Assembly: GCA_018971905.1 (NCBI GenBank)
Contig: JAGWZS010000130.1
Span: 1 to 5,419 of the forward strand
Direction of reading: 5' to 3'
Length of the DNA stretch: 5,419 nucleotides
From: Rhodospirillales bacterium
GTDB taxonomy: Bacteria > Pseudomonadota > Alphaproteobacteria > Acetobacterales > Acetobacteraceae
The notes under the pieces were generated by a model that searched no databases, had not been told where the DNA came from, and saw nothing but the letters and a program-made list of their open reading frames with translations. The position numbers and the translations under genes are program-made. Positions 1-5,419 of this stretch are shown piece after piece (the stretch's first letter is position 1; each line of letters begins with the position of its first letter).

Positions 1-275
1 TTGGCGGCCACAACATCGTGGAGCCCGCCTTGCTCGCCCGGCCGGTTATCTGTGGTCCACATCTTGAAAATTTCGAGGAGGCCGCCGCCCGGCTGCGTGC
101 CGCCGAGGCGCTGCTGGATGTGACGGATGGGGCGGGCCTTATCGTGGCGGTACGGCGCTGGCTGGCTGACCCGCAAGCGGCAAAAGCAGCCGGTGCGCGT
201 GCGGCCCGTATTTTTGCGGAAGCGGAGCGATTGCCTGAACGGCTTTCAAAGCTCATCTTGAATGGCGTATCATGA
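1..275 (+). CDS. waaA: 3-deoxy-D-manno-octulosonic acid (Kdo) transferase, C-terminal part (partial)
   Basis: This is the 3' end of an open frame that enters from the left edge (codons in phase from base 3, TGA at 273-275), giving 90 visible residues. WaaA/KdtA, a GT30-family glycosyltransferase at the inner membrane, transfers Kdo from CMP-Kdo to the tetraacyl lipid A precursor. The visible part begins with GGHNIVEPA, the hallmark of the family's C-terminal Rossmann domain (usual form GGHNPLEPA), followed by a GPHLENF segment, also typical (GPH..NF). The helical tail with Ala-rich segments fits the normal C-terminus. An apparent GTG start at 18 is just the Val of the GGHNIVEPA motif, so it is not a start. 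The stop overlaps the lpxK start (ATGA), which supports co-translation with the next lipid A gene. Not seen: the N-terminal membrane anchor and acceptor domain, which lie outside the window. Confidence 0.93.
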   Translation, partial: GGHNIVEPALLARPVICGPHLENFEEAAARLRAAEALLDVTDGAGLIVAVRRWLADPQAAKAAGARAARIFAEAERLPERLSKLILNGVS

Positions 276-1216
276 TCGCTCCCGAATTCTGGACCCGCCG
301 CGGACCCGCAGCACAGCTTTTACGGCCCTTCGGGCTCATAACCCGTATTGCAACCGCCCGCCGGATGCGCCGTCCTGGCATCGCCATCGGTATTAAAACC
401 GTCTGCGTGGGCAATGTGGGCGTGGGCGGGTCGGGCAAAACCATTGTGGTGCTGGATATTCTGGCGCGGCTTCCCGGCCGCCCCTTTGCGCTCACGCGCG
501 GCTATGGCGGCGCGCTGCGCGGGCCTTTGCTGGTTGAATCCGGCATTCACACGGCTGATGAGGTGGGAGATGAAGCGCTGCTTCTGGCTGCCGCCGCACA
601 AACCGTGAAGGCGGAGGACCGCGCGGCGGGTGCCCGGCTGGCTCTGGCGGAAGGTGCCACCGCTATCGTCATGGACGATGGCTTGCAAAACCCGGCCTTG
701 CGTAAGGATTTGTCGCTGCTGGTGATTGATGGCGGCTACGGCTTTGGCAATGGGCTGCTGCTGCCCGCGGGCCCCCTGCGGGAGCCTGTGCAGAGTGCTG
801 CCAGCCGCTGCCATGCGGCGGTTCTGGTTGGCCAGGACGAAACTGGCGCGCTGGCGCGGCTGCCACCCTCCTTGCCGGTTTTGTACGCCAGCATGGTTCC
901 AGATTGCGCGGAGCCGCTGGGGCGGAGGCCGGTGATCGCCTTCGCCGGAATTGGCCGTCCTGAGAAATTTTTCCGCTCCGTGCTCTCACTGGGCGCTGAT
1001 CTGGTCAGCAGCCACGCCTATCCTGACCATCACGTCTATGCTGCCAAAGAGGCTTCCGCCCTGCTGGCCGAGGCCACCACCAAAGGGGCGAAGCTCGTCA
1101 CCACCGCGAAGGATTTCGTGAAGTTGCCACCGGCCTTGCGCGCTGCCTGCCTGGTCGTGCAAGCGCGCCTGGCGTGGGAGGATGAAGCGGCGCTGGAGCA
1201 GCTTCTGAACGCATGA
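272..1216 (+). CDS. lpxK: Tetraacyldisaccharide 4'-kinase (lipid A 4'-kinase)
   Basis: LpxK phosphorylates the 4' position of the tetraacyl disaccharide 1-phosphate, using ATP at the cytoplasmic face of the inner membrane, to give lipid IVA. The 314-residue product is close to the usual family length. An N-terminal amphipathic region (about 1-40) precedes the P-loop [11 protein letters not shown] (47-57, Lys56/Thr57). Further family signatures follow: LTRGYGG (74-80), [11 protein letters not shown] (96-106, holding the Asp thought to be catalytic), DDGLQN (135-140), [12 protein letters not shown] (223-234), HAYPDHHVY (248-256) and [11 protein letters not shown] (275-285). The residue after the P-loop Thr is Ile rather than the common Pro, probably neutral. 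The ATG overlaps the waaA TGA and the TGA overlaps the next ATG, and no clear Shine-Dalgarno is visible, so translation probably depends on coupling. The order waaA-lpxK-acyltransferase matches the job of all three in lipid A assembly. Confidence 0.96.
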   Translation: MIAPEFWTRRGPAAQLLRPFGLITRIATARRMRRPGIAIGIKTVCVGNVGVGGSGKTIVVLDILARLPGRPFALTRGYGGALRGPLLVESGIHTADEVGDEALLLAAAAQTVKAEDRAAGARLALAEGATAIVMDDGLQNPALRKDLSLLVIDGGYGFGNGLLLPAGPLREPVQSAASRCHAAVLVGQDETGALARLPPSLPVLYASMVPDCAEPLGRRPVIAFAGIGRPEKFFRSVLSLGADLVSSHAYPDHHVYAAKEASALLAEATTKGAKLVTTAKDFVKLPPALRAACLVVQARLAWEDEAALEQLLNA

Positions 1217-2118
1217 GCGCGCTAAAACCAAGCCTGGCCCACCGTGCCGAGGCAAAGCTGGTGCGCGGGTTGGTCCGTCTGCTCAGCCTGCTGCCGCCTG
1301 AAGCCGCATCAAGGCTGGGCGGTGCGGTGGCGGTGGTTATCGGCCCGCTCCTGCCAGTTACGCGCAAGGTGGGTGATGCCAATTTGCGCCTCGCCATGCC
1401 CGAGCTTTCGCCTGATGCGCGAAAGCAAATTCTTCACCAGGTCTGGCGCAATCTTGGCCAGACTATTTCTGAACTTGTTTGCCTTGGCGCATTGCGCGAG
1501 GTTTCCGCTGACAGCCGCGAGCCCGGTTATGTGCTGGAAGGCTGGGATGAGCATGTGGCGCCGCGTCTGGTACCCGGTCAGCCCGCGCTGTTCTTCACTG
1601 GCCATACCGGCAATTGGGAGGTGATGCCGCTTATTGCCGCCACGAAGAACGTGAATTTCGGTTTCATGTACCGCGCGCCTTCAAACAGGCTGGTGGACGA
1701 GCTGCTGGGCCAGCTCCGGCGGGATGGATATGCCAGCCCCGTGCGGATGTTCGCCAAGGGGGCGGCGGGCGCACGCGGGGCTTATGCACATGTGCGCAAT
1801 GGCGGAGTCTTGGGGTTTTTGGTGGACCAGAAGCTGGATACCGGCCTTACGGTACCCTTTTTCGGCAAACCCGCCATGACCATGGATGCGCTGGCGAGCT
1901 TCGCCTTGCGCCTGCGCTGCCCGGTCTTTCCCATTCATGTGAAGCGTCTTGGCCCGGCACGGCTGCACGTGGTTTGCGAACCGCCGCTTATTCTGCCCGA
2001 AAGCACGGATACGCTGGCGCTCACCGCCGAGGTCAACCGCATCGTGGAAGGCTGGGTGAGGGAGGCCCCCGGAGACTGGCTGTGGCTGCACCAGCGCTGG
2101 CCGAGAGGCACGGTTTAG
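1213..2118 (+). CDS. LpxL/HtrB-type lipid A biosynthesis acyltransferase
   Basis: The 301-residue protein belongs to the Lip_A_acyltrans (LpxL/LpxM) family, which adds secondary acyl chains to Kdo-lipid A from acyl-ACP at the inner membrane. A hydrophobic N-terminal segment (about 18-48) fits membrane attachment. The HX4E catalytic motif is at 131-136 (HTGNWE, His131/Glu136). Other family marks are FMYRAPSN (151-158), the DQK..TGLTVPFFGKPAMT stretch (205-223) and the C-terminal WVREAPGDWLWLHQRWPR (281-298). The start overlaps the lpxK stop as ATGA; a weak GGAGC lies about 14 bases upstream. Together with waaA and lpxK it makes a Kdo-lipid A cassette. The acyl chain used and whether it acts as LpxL, LpxM or a long-chain variant cannot be read from sequence, so no symbol is given. 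The gene ends only 5 bp from the convergent DUF2218 gene, with no terminator hairpin between them. Confidence 0.92.
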   Translation: MSALKPSLAHRAEAKLVRGLVRLLSLLPPEAASRLGGAVAVVIGPLLPVTRKVGDANLRLAMPELSPDARKQILHQVWRNLGQTISELVCLGALREVSADSREPGYVLEGWDEHVAPRLVPGQPALFFTGHTGNWEVMPLIAATKNVNFGFMYRAPSNRLVDELLGQLRRDGYASPVRMFAKGAAGARGAYAHVRNGGVLGFLVDQKLDTGLTVPFFGKPAMTMDALASFALRLRCPVFPIHVKRLGPARLHVVCEPPLILPESTDTLALTAEVNRIVEGWVREAPGDWLWLHQRWPRGTV

Positions 2119-2123
2119 CACGG

Positions 2124-2405
2124 TTATTGCCAGGCGATCTGCAGCTCCTCGCGGAAGGCGAAGCGCAGCAAATGCCGGTCCACGATATCCTTCAGCCGAA
2201 TAAGTGCAGCCTCATCCTCAGCGTTCAGAATAATGGAAAGTTTCTGGGCATCCGCGTCCATTGTGCAAAGCCCGGTGGTGAAGCTCACCTCACCCTGCGT
2301 ATTGTCAGGCTCCCGCAGGGCAGGAAGCTTATGGGCGAAATGGTTTACAAACTGGCCAAGGTAACGCCTGGCACTGGCGGTGGGGATGATGGCAGTGGCA
2401 TTCAT
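2124..2405 (-). CDS. DUF2218 family protein (stand-alone)
   Basis: This is a 93-residue soluble protein with no signal peptide or membrane segment. It matches my memory of the DUF2218 pattern: an N-terminal AIIPTASARRYLGQFVNHFAHK (5-26), a GxVSF segment with a following CTMDAD (38-52), a strand LSIILNAEDEAAL (56-68), and the C-terminal IVDRHLLRFAFREEL (74-88). In many alphaproteobacteria this domain is fused to siderophore-interacting FAD-binding proteins (ViuB/YqjH type). Here it stands alone, and its biochemical role is unknown. The start at 2405 was chosen because an AAAGGA lies 9 bases upstream and the conserved region begins right after it; a longer frame back to 2471 would overlap padR. 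It lies 40 bp downstream of padR with no terminator between, so it is probably co-transcribed and controlled by PadR. A role in iron or metal handling is inference from domain association and from the YqjI-like neighbour. Confidence 0.85.
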   Translation of the reverse strand: MNATAIIPTASARRYLGQFVNHFAHKLPALREPDNTQGEVSFTTGLCTMDADAQKLSIILNAEDEAALIRLKDIVDRHLLRFAFREELQIAWQ

Positions 2406-2414
2406 GCTTCCATT

Positions 2415-2420
2415 TCCTTT
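2415..2420 (-). promoter_or_regulatory. Ribosome binding site of the DUF2218 gene
   Basis: AAAGGA on the minus strand sits 9 bases before the ATG at 2403-2405. It favours this start over the in-frame upstream ATG at 2471, which would lie within padR. A nearer ATG at 2411-2413 is out of frame. Confidence 0.55.
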
Positions 2421-2445
2421 CAGGGTTGAGGTTTCGTATCCGTGG

Positions 2446-3000
2446 TCACAGTGCCTCGATCTTGCGGACAAGCTCGTCGATCATGTCTGTGGCCTGGCGC
2501 ATGGCCTCTGTGCTGGCCGCGCCGCCGCCGAGCTTCATGCGCAGAGCCGTCTTCAGATTTTCCATCGCGCGGCGCACCGGCATTATCGCGTCCCGCCCAG
2601 GCCCGCTGGCCAGCCGCGTTAACAAGGCTTCCACCGCCGGGCGGGAGGCATCCAGCGTTTCCTTGCCCGCAGTGGTCATGCTGAAAAGCCGCTTCGCGCC
2701 GTTCGTTTCGACGGTGATGTGGCCAAGCTCTTCCAGCATCGTCAGCGTTGGATAAATAACACCGGGGCTGGGCGTATAAGCGCCGCCGGCCAATTCCTCG
2801 ATCGCCTTAATCAGTTCGTAGCCATGGCGGGGCGCTTCCTCGATAAGATACAGAACCAGTGCCCGCAGATCACCATGCTCCAGCAAGCGGCGGCGGCCGC
2901 CATGGCCGTGATGATGGCCGTGCTTGTGTTCGTGCATGAAGCGGCGCGCAGGGAATAGCTTTTCTCCGCACATGGCTCTGAAATGGTGGTGAAGTTTCAT
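2446..3000 (-). CDS. PadR-family transcriptional regulator, His-rich, YqjI-like
   Basis: The 184-residue product is a PadR winged-helix regulator. The N-terminus is rich in potential metal ligands: HHH at 4-6, Cys11 and HEHKHGHHHGH at 23-33. The winged-helix domain runs from about 39 to 115 with the PadR signatures LRALVLYLIEEAPRHGYELIKAIEEL and TPSPGVIYPTLTMLEELG, followed by a wing (ETNGAKRLFSMTTAGKE). The rest is a helical dimerisation region ending in MIDELVRKIEAL. Both the sequence and the His-rich extension resemble E. coli YqjI, a nickel-responsive repressor of the ferric reductase gene yqjH; that is established knowledge for E. coli, and metal sensing here is inferred. The start at 3000 has AAAGG 10 bases upstream, whereas the internal Met22 has no Shine-Dalgarno. 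It is the first gene of a padR-DUF2218 unit, and its promoter is overlapped by a palindrome, suggesting autoregulation. E. coli yqjI is divergent from its target; here the putative target is downstream. Confidence 0.92.
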   Translation of the reverse strand: MKLHHHFRAMCGEKLFPARRFMHEHKHGHHHGHGGRRRLLEHGDLRALVLYLIEEAPRHGYELIKAIEELAGGAYTPSPGVIYPTLTMLEELGHITVETNGAKRLFSMTTAGKETLDASRPAVEALLTRLASGPGRDAIMPVRRAMENLKTALRMKLGGGAASTEAMRQATDMIDELVRKIEAL

Positions 3001-3026
3001 TATATTCGAACCTTTGGTTGTTCAGA

Positions 3027-3050
3027 TATAAATAGATATATCTAAATATA
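3027..3050. promoter_or_regulatory. Putative PadR operator (24-bp imperfect palindrome with perfect 12-bp core)
   Basis: The core TAGATATATCTA (3033-3044) is a perfect palindrome. Extending to 12 bases on each side of the axis between 3038 and 3039 keeps 10 of 12 pairs. AGATATA also occurs as a direct repeat at 3024-3030 and 3034-3040, exactly 10 bp apart, about one helical turn. The element is in a strongly AT-rich island between padR and the SDR gene and covers the predicted -10 of padR, the expected place for autorepression. The classical PadR half sites (ATGT/ACAT) are not present, which is compatible with a YqjI-type recognition sequence, but binding itself is inference. Confidence 0.6.
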
Positions 3051-3062
3051 GTCTAAAGTCAA
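3034..3062 (-). promoter_or_regulatory. Sigma70-type promoter of padR-DUF2218
   Basis: On the minus strand TTGACT (3062-3057) matches the -35 consensus in five of six bases. A 17-base spacer leads to ATATCT (3039-3034) as -10; a 16-base spacer gives TATATC. Transcription would start near 3027, leaving a leader of about 25-30 bases carrying the AAAGG ribosome binding site (3015-3011). The -10 lies inside the 12-bp palindrome. The -35 begins only 4 bp after the stop codon of the upstream SDR gene. Confidence 0.6.
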
Positions 3063-3065
3063 GAT

Positions 3066-3758
3066 TCATTCGGCATAGATCATTTTTCGCGTCATTCCTC
3101 CGTCAGAGATGAACTCAGCCCCGGTGACGAACCCTGCCTTCGGGCTGAGCAGAAAGGCCGCAAGCTCTGCTATATCCTGGGTTTTCCCCACCCGCCCGGC
3201 CGGGTGCTGGGCATGGTCTCCCGGGCGGATGGAGTAATGCCCGGTATCAATCCAACCCGGCGAAATGCAGTTCACCCGCACTTCCGGCCCCAGGCTGACG
3301 GCGAGCGCATGGGTGAGGGCCAGCAGCCCACCTTTGGAGGCCGCATAAGATTCCGTGTCTGGCTCGGACATATGGGCGCGGGTGGAGGCGATGGTGACAA
3401 CGGCTCCCTTGGCGGCTCGCAGCATCCGGGCCCCGGCCTGCACCAGCAGAAACGTGCTGGTGAGGTTGGTGGCCAGCACGCTGTTCCATTCCTCAAGCGT
3501 AAGTTCCTCAAGAGGTTTGCGGATCATGAACCCGGCATTGCAGACAATGCCGTCCAGCCGTTCCTCGATCATCTCGATGCCGGTAACCAGGCTCGCCACC
3601 TGGGCGGGGTCGGACACATCGCAGATCACGGCGCGGGCTTGCGTCTCGGCGGGCTTCAGTTTGTCGGCCACCACCACGCGGTGGCCATCCTGCGCGAGGC
3701 GGGTGGCAATGCCAGCACCTATGCCCCTGGCACCGCCGCTGATCAGATACACGCCCAT
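3066..3758 (-). CDS. Short-chain dehydrogenase/reductase (SDR), classical type
   Basis: A 230-residue cytosolic NAD(P)(H)-dependent oxidoreductase of classical SDR size. The Rossmann fold is complete: glycine motif SGGARGIG (7-14), Asp32 at the end of beta-2 (VVVAD, which usually favours NAD(H)), CDVSD (46-50), CNAG (73-76), Asn98, catalytic Ser125 (IAST), Tyr138 and Lys142 (YAASK), and ISPGWIDT (165-172). The C-terminus reads FVTGAEFISDGGMTRKMIYAE, a common ending in one bacterial SDR subgroup. The start at 3758 was chosen because AAGGAGGA precedes it by 4-5 bases and the glycine motif follows at the normal distance; an upstream in-frame ATG at 3830 would add 24 non-conserved residues. Substrate cannot be read from sequence. 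The gene appears monocistronic at its 5' side because an intrinsic terminator separates it from rlmN. No terminator separates it from padR downstream, so read-through is possible. Confidence 0.93.
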   Translation of the reverse strand: MGVYLISGGARGIGAGIATRLAQDGHRVVVADKLKPAETQARAVICDVSDPAQVASLVTGIEMIEERLDGIVCNAGFMIRKPLEELTLEEWNSVLATNLTSTFLLVQAGARMLRAAKGAVVTIASTRAHMSEPDTESYAASKGGLLALTHALAVSLGPEVRVNCISPGWIDTGHYSIRPGDHAQHPAGRVGKTQDIAELAAFLLSPKAGFVTGAEFISDGGMTRKMIYAE

Positions 3759-3762
3759 TCCG

Positions 3763-3770
3763 TCCTCCTT
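3763..3770 (-). promoter_or_regulatory. Strong Shine-Dalgarno of the SDR gene
   Basis: AAGGAGGA on the minus strand is a full match to the anti-Shine-Dalgarno core and ends 4 bases before the ATG at 3756-3758. It fixes the SDR start and is by far the strongest ribosome binding site in the window, suggesting efficient translation. Confidence 0.85.
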
Positions 3771-3792
3771 CCGCTTTTTCGGTGGGCTTAAT

Positions 3793-3812
3793 CTTTCTCC
3801 CGGCGGAGAAAG
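3793..3812. repeat. Inverted repeat in the SDR leader (possible operator or hairpin)
   Basis: CTTTCTCC and GGAGAAAG form perfect 8-bp arms around the 4-base spacer CGGC. It lies about 35 bp upstream of the SDR start codon. A poor -35-like TTGAAG (3818-3813, minus strand) immediately precedes it and AAGATT (3795-3790) partly overlaps it at a 17-base spacing, so the repeat could be an operator within the SDR promoter. In RNA it could instead form a leader hairpin. No T run follows on either strand, so it is not an intrinsic terminator. Function is unproven. Confidence 0.45.
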
Positions 3813-3877
3813 CTTCAAGCACCCTGGCATTGCGGAGAGTAATGAACCGTTGCGGGCGGCTTTGTGGCCGGAATATG

Positions 3878-3905
3878 AAAAAACCGGCCATAAAGGCCGG
3901 TTTTT
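3878..3905 (-). terminator. Rho-independent terminator downstream of rlmN
   Basis: On the minus strand an 11-bp perfect stem, AAAAACCGGCC pairing with GGCCGGTTTTT, encloses a 5-base loop (3894-3890) and ends in six T residues. It starts 17 bases after the rlmN stop. Because the stem is flanked by A and T tracts on both sides, it also reads as a terminator with five T residues on the plus strand, so it may work in both directions. It separates the ialB-rlmN unit from the SDR gene. Confidence 0.92.
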
Positions 3906-3922
3906 GTTGGAAATAAGGCAGT

Positions 3923-5086
3923 TTACCCGGCGGCTTGTTCCACCACGCTTTTAAGCTGTCCGCAGGCCGCCAGAATATCCTGCCCACGCGGGGTGCGGAT
4001 GGGCGATGCATAGCCCGCCTGCATGACAATCGCAGCAAACTTTCGTAACGCTTCCGGGGTGGAGGGCTCGTAATTCGAGCCCGGCCACGGGTTAAACGGA
4101 ATCAGGTTCACCTTGGCGGGCAAACCCGCGATCAGGCGCACCAGTTCCCGCGCATCGGCCTCGGAATCATTCAGCCCCTTCAGCATGATGTACTCGAAGG
4201 TGATACGCCGCGCGTTGGAGGCGCTGGGGTAGCGCCGGCAGGCCGCAATGAGTTCCTTGATGGGATATTTGCGGTTCAGCGGCACCAGCTCGTCGCGCAA
4301 TTCATCCGTCACCGCATGCAGTGAAACCGCCAGGTTCACGCCCAGTTCATCCCCCGCGCGGTCCATCATCGGCACCACGCCGGAAGTGGAAAGCGTGATC
4401 CGCCGGCGGGAGAGGGCGATGCCCTCGCCATCCATGATGATCTTCATGGCCTTGGCGACATTCTCGTAATTATACAGCGGCTCGCCCATGCCCATCAGCA
4501 CGATGGTAGAAAGCAGCCGCGGCGTTTCGCCCCTGGGGCTTGGCCATTCGCCATAGGCGTCGCGCGCGGCCATGAACTGGCCGACGATCTCGGCGGCGGA
4601 GAGGTTGCGCGCCAGGCGCTGTGTGCCGGTATGGCAGAACCGGCAGGAGAGGGTGCAGCCCACCTGGGAGGAGAGGCAAACGGCGCCGCGATCCTCCTGG
4701 CGGTCAGGGATGTAAACGGTTTCCACAGCCTCATGGTCGCGGAAGCGGAACAGGAATTTGCGGGTCTCGTCCTTGGAGAGCTGGTCCGTTGCCACCTCCG
4801 GCCGGCCGATGACGAAGCGCTGCGCCAGCTTCTCCTGCAAGGGCTTGGCGATGTTGGACATCGCCGAGAAATCCCGCACGCCCTGATGATAGATCCAGTG
4901 CCAGAGCTGCTTGGCGCGGAAGGGTTTTTCACCGAAGGCCTCAACTTCTTCAAGCAGCTCCTCGCGCGAAAGCCCGACCAGATCCCTCCGCCCATCGGGC
5001 AGGATATGGGGCGGCGGCGAGAAATGCGCCGCCTTGGCCAGAATCCGCTCACGCTCGGCAGCGGTAAGGTCGAGTGTTACGGACAT
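3923..5086 (-). CDS. rlmN: Dual-specificity rRNA/tRNA (adenine-C2)-methyltransferase, radical SAM
   Basis: RlmN makes 2-methyladenosine at A2503 of 23S rRNA and at A37 of some tRNAs by a radical SAM mechanism that passes through a methylated cysteine. The 387-residue protein has the N-terminal accessory domain (about 35-100: [37 protein letters not shown]), VETVYIP (121-127, conserved Glu122) and the iron-sulfur CxxxCxxC at Cys144, Cys148 and Cys151 in [25 protein letters not shown] is at 199-210, TLSTSGVVP at 231-239, NLAVSLHA at 251-258, and [15 protein letters not shown] (364-378) holds the methyl-carrying Cys375. All key residues are present. The ATG lies inside the end of the ialB-like gene (10-bp overlap) and only a distant AAGG precedes it, so translation is probably coupled to that gene. 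The terminator right after the stop closes the unit. Confidence 0.97.
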   Translation of the reverse strand: MSVTLDLTAAERERILAKAAHFSPPPHILPDGRRDLVGLSREELLEEVEAFGEKPFRAKQLWHWIYHQGVRDFSAMSNIAKPLQEKLAQRFVIGRPEVATDQLSKDETRKFLFRFRDHEAVETVYIPDRQEDRGAVCLSSQVGCTLSCRFCHTGTQRLARNLSAAEIVGQFMAARDAYGEWPSPRGETPRLLSTIVLMGMGEPLYNYENVAKAMKIIMDGEGIALSRRRITLSTSGVVPMMDRAGDELGVNLAVSLHAVTDELRDELVPLNRKYPIKELIAACRRYPSASNARRITFEYIMLKGLNDSEADARELVRLIAGLPAKVNLIPFNPWPGSNYEPSTPEALRKFAAIVMQAGYASPIRTPRGQDILAACGQLKSVVEQAAG

Positions 5087-5419
5087 GCGGCGGTGATGGC
5101 CTTATACGCGTCGGAGAAACCTGAAAGCGAATATTGGTCCACCACCGGATGGCCATGTGGCCCAGGCCCGGTGGCGGTGGCGATATTGCCCGCCTCGAAC
5201 GCGGCCACGGCATCGGCGCCGCTGGTGGTAAAGGCAATGTTTTGCTGCGTGAAGAAAGCAAAGCTTTGGCTGCCCACGGTCACGCTTGCCGTGGCGTTTT
5301 TCGGATAATCATACCCGGCGGTCAGCGATACCTCATGCGGCGAACCCTGGCGGTCCGTCACCGTGAGCATCGGCTTACCCCGCCCCGGAATCTGAGGCGT
5401 AGAGCTTTGCGGCGTGGTA
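5077..5419 (-). CDS. Invasion-associated locus B (IalB) family protein, C-terminal part (partial)
   Basis: The frame is open to the right edge of the window, so the true start and any signal peptide lie outside; 113 residues are visible before the TAA at 5079-5077. An ATG at 5370 is internal, since the frame continues upstream as [16 protein letters not shown]. The visible part fits the IalB domain: a strand LTVTDR, then [21 protein letters not shown], a [12 protein letters not shown] strand, an alanine-rich helix [10 protein letters not shown], a [25 protein letters not shown] segment and the final AACP cysteine. In most members the corresponding ending is TYSLxGFTxALxxIxxAC. IalB proteins are usually exported periplasmic or envelope proteins; the name comes from Bartonella invasion, but the family is widespread in non-pathogenic alphaproteobacteria, so no invasion role should be assumed. 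It overlaps the rlmN start by 10 bp and is probably its upstream operon partner. Confidence 0.85.
   Translation of the reverse strand, partial: TTPQSSTPQIPGRGKPMLTVTDRQGSPHEVSLTAGYDYPKNATASVTVGSQSFAFFTQQNIAFTTSGADAVAAFEAGNIATATGPGPHGHPVVDQYSLSGFSDAYKAITAACP

Noticed and set aside
18..275. Separate small gene starting with GTG at 18
   Set aside because: The frame is open to the window edge and the GTG codes for Val in the conserved GGHNIVEPA motif of WaaA, so this is the end of a larger gene.
1614..2429. Long plus-strand open frame of 271 codons spanning the acyltransferase 3' half, the convergent junction and the DUF2218 gene
   Set aside because: It runs out of frame over two clearly recognisable genes, has no family-like motifs, and is typical of spurious long frames in GC-rich DNA.
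2881..2940. Short GGCCGTGATGATGGCCGTG-like repetitive stretch as a DNA repeat or microsatellite
   Set aside because: It is the coding sequence for the His/Gly-rich N-terminus of the PadR protein; the repetitiveness follows from the amino-acid composition.
3759..3830. N-terminal extension of the SDR gene by 24 residues from an upstream ATG
   Set aside because: The extra residues are Pro/Lys-rich and unlike SDR N-termini, and a full Shine-Dalgarno sits right before the internal ATG at 3758.
3508..4038. Minus-strand open frame of 176 codons across the rlmN 3' end, terminator and SDR 5' end
   Set aside because: It crosses a strong intrinsic terminator and overlaps two real genes in another frame.
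4631..5308. Plus-strand open frame of 225 codons opposite rlmN and the ialB-like gene
   Set aside because: The opposite strand encodes a full RlmN with all catalytic residues; the plus-strand product shows no recognisable motif and is a shadow.

Overview
The window comes from a GC-rich genome (clearly above 55% GC by eye). Its gene content points to an alphaproteobacterium, most likely of the Acetobacteraceae/Rhodospirillales type. The clues are a [17 protein letters not shown] RlmN, an invasion-associated-locus-B (IalB) family protein next to it, a lipid A block of the waaA-lpxK-acyltransferase type, and a DUF2218 gene. The lineage is inferred from remembered family resemblance, not from a search. 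The window is almost entirely coding, and I see no mobile element, tRNA, rRNA or CRISPR array.

Left part (1-2118, + strand): the 3' end of waaA (Kdo transferase), lpxK (lipid A 4'-kinase) and an LpxL/HtrB-type acyltransferase. Both junctions are ATGA stop/start overlaps, so the three genes look like one translationally coupled unit for building Kdo2-lipid A at the inner membrane.

Middle part (2124-3065, - strand, convergent to the lipid A genes): a small PadR regulator operon. A PadR protein with a His-rich N-terminus, resembling the E. coli nickel-responsive YqjI, is followed 40 bp later by a stand-alone DUF2218 protein. DUF2218 is a domain otherwise known attached to siderophore-interacting ferric-reductase-like proteins. 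Upstream of padR, an AT-rich 65-bp island holds a TTGACT -35 element and a -10 region buried in a perfect 12-bp palindrome. This is the layout expected for an autorepressed, possibly metal-responsive operon, and it is the most interesting part of the window.

Right part (3066-5419, - strand): a classical short-chain dehydrogenase/reductase with its own strong ribosome binding site and an inverted repeat in its leader. Next come a strong intrinsic terminator, rlmN (23S rRNA/tRNA m2A methyltransferase), and the C-terminal part of an IalB-family protein. The ialB stop overlaps the rlmN start by 10 bp, so these two are probably co-transcribed and end at the terminator at 3878-3905. Nothing here is a clearly undescribed system; the PadR/DUF2218 pair and its operator are the best candidates for follow-up.
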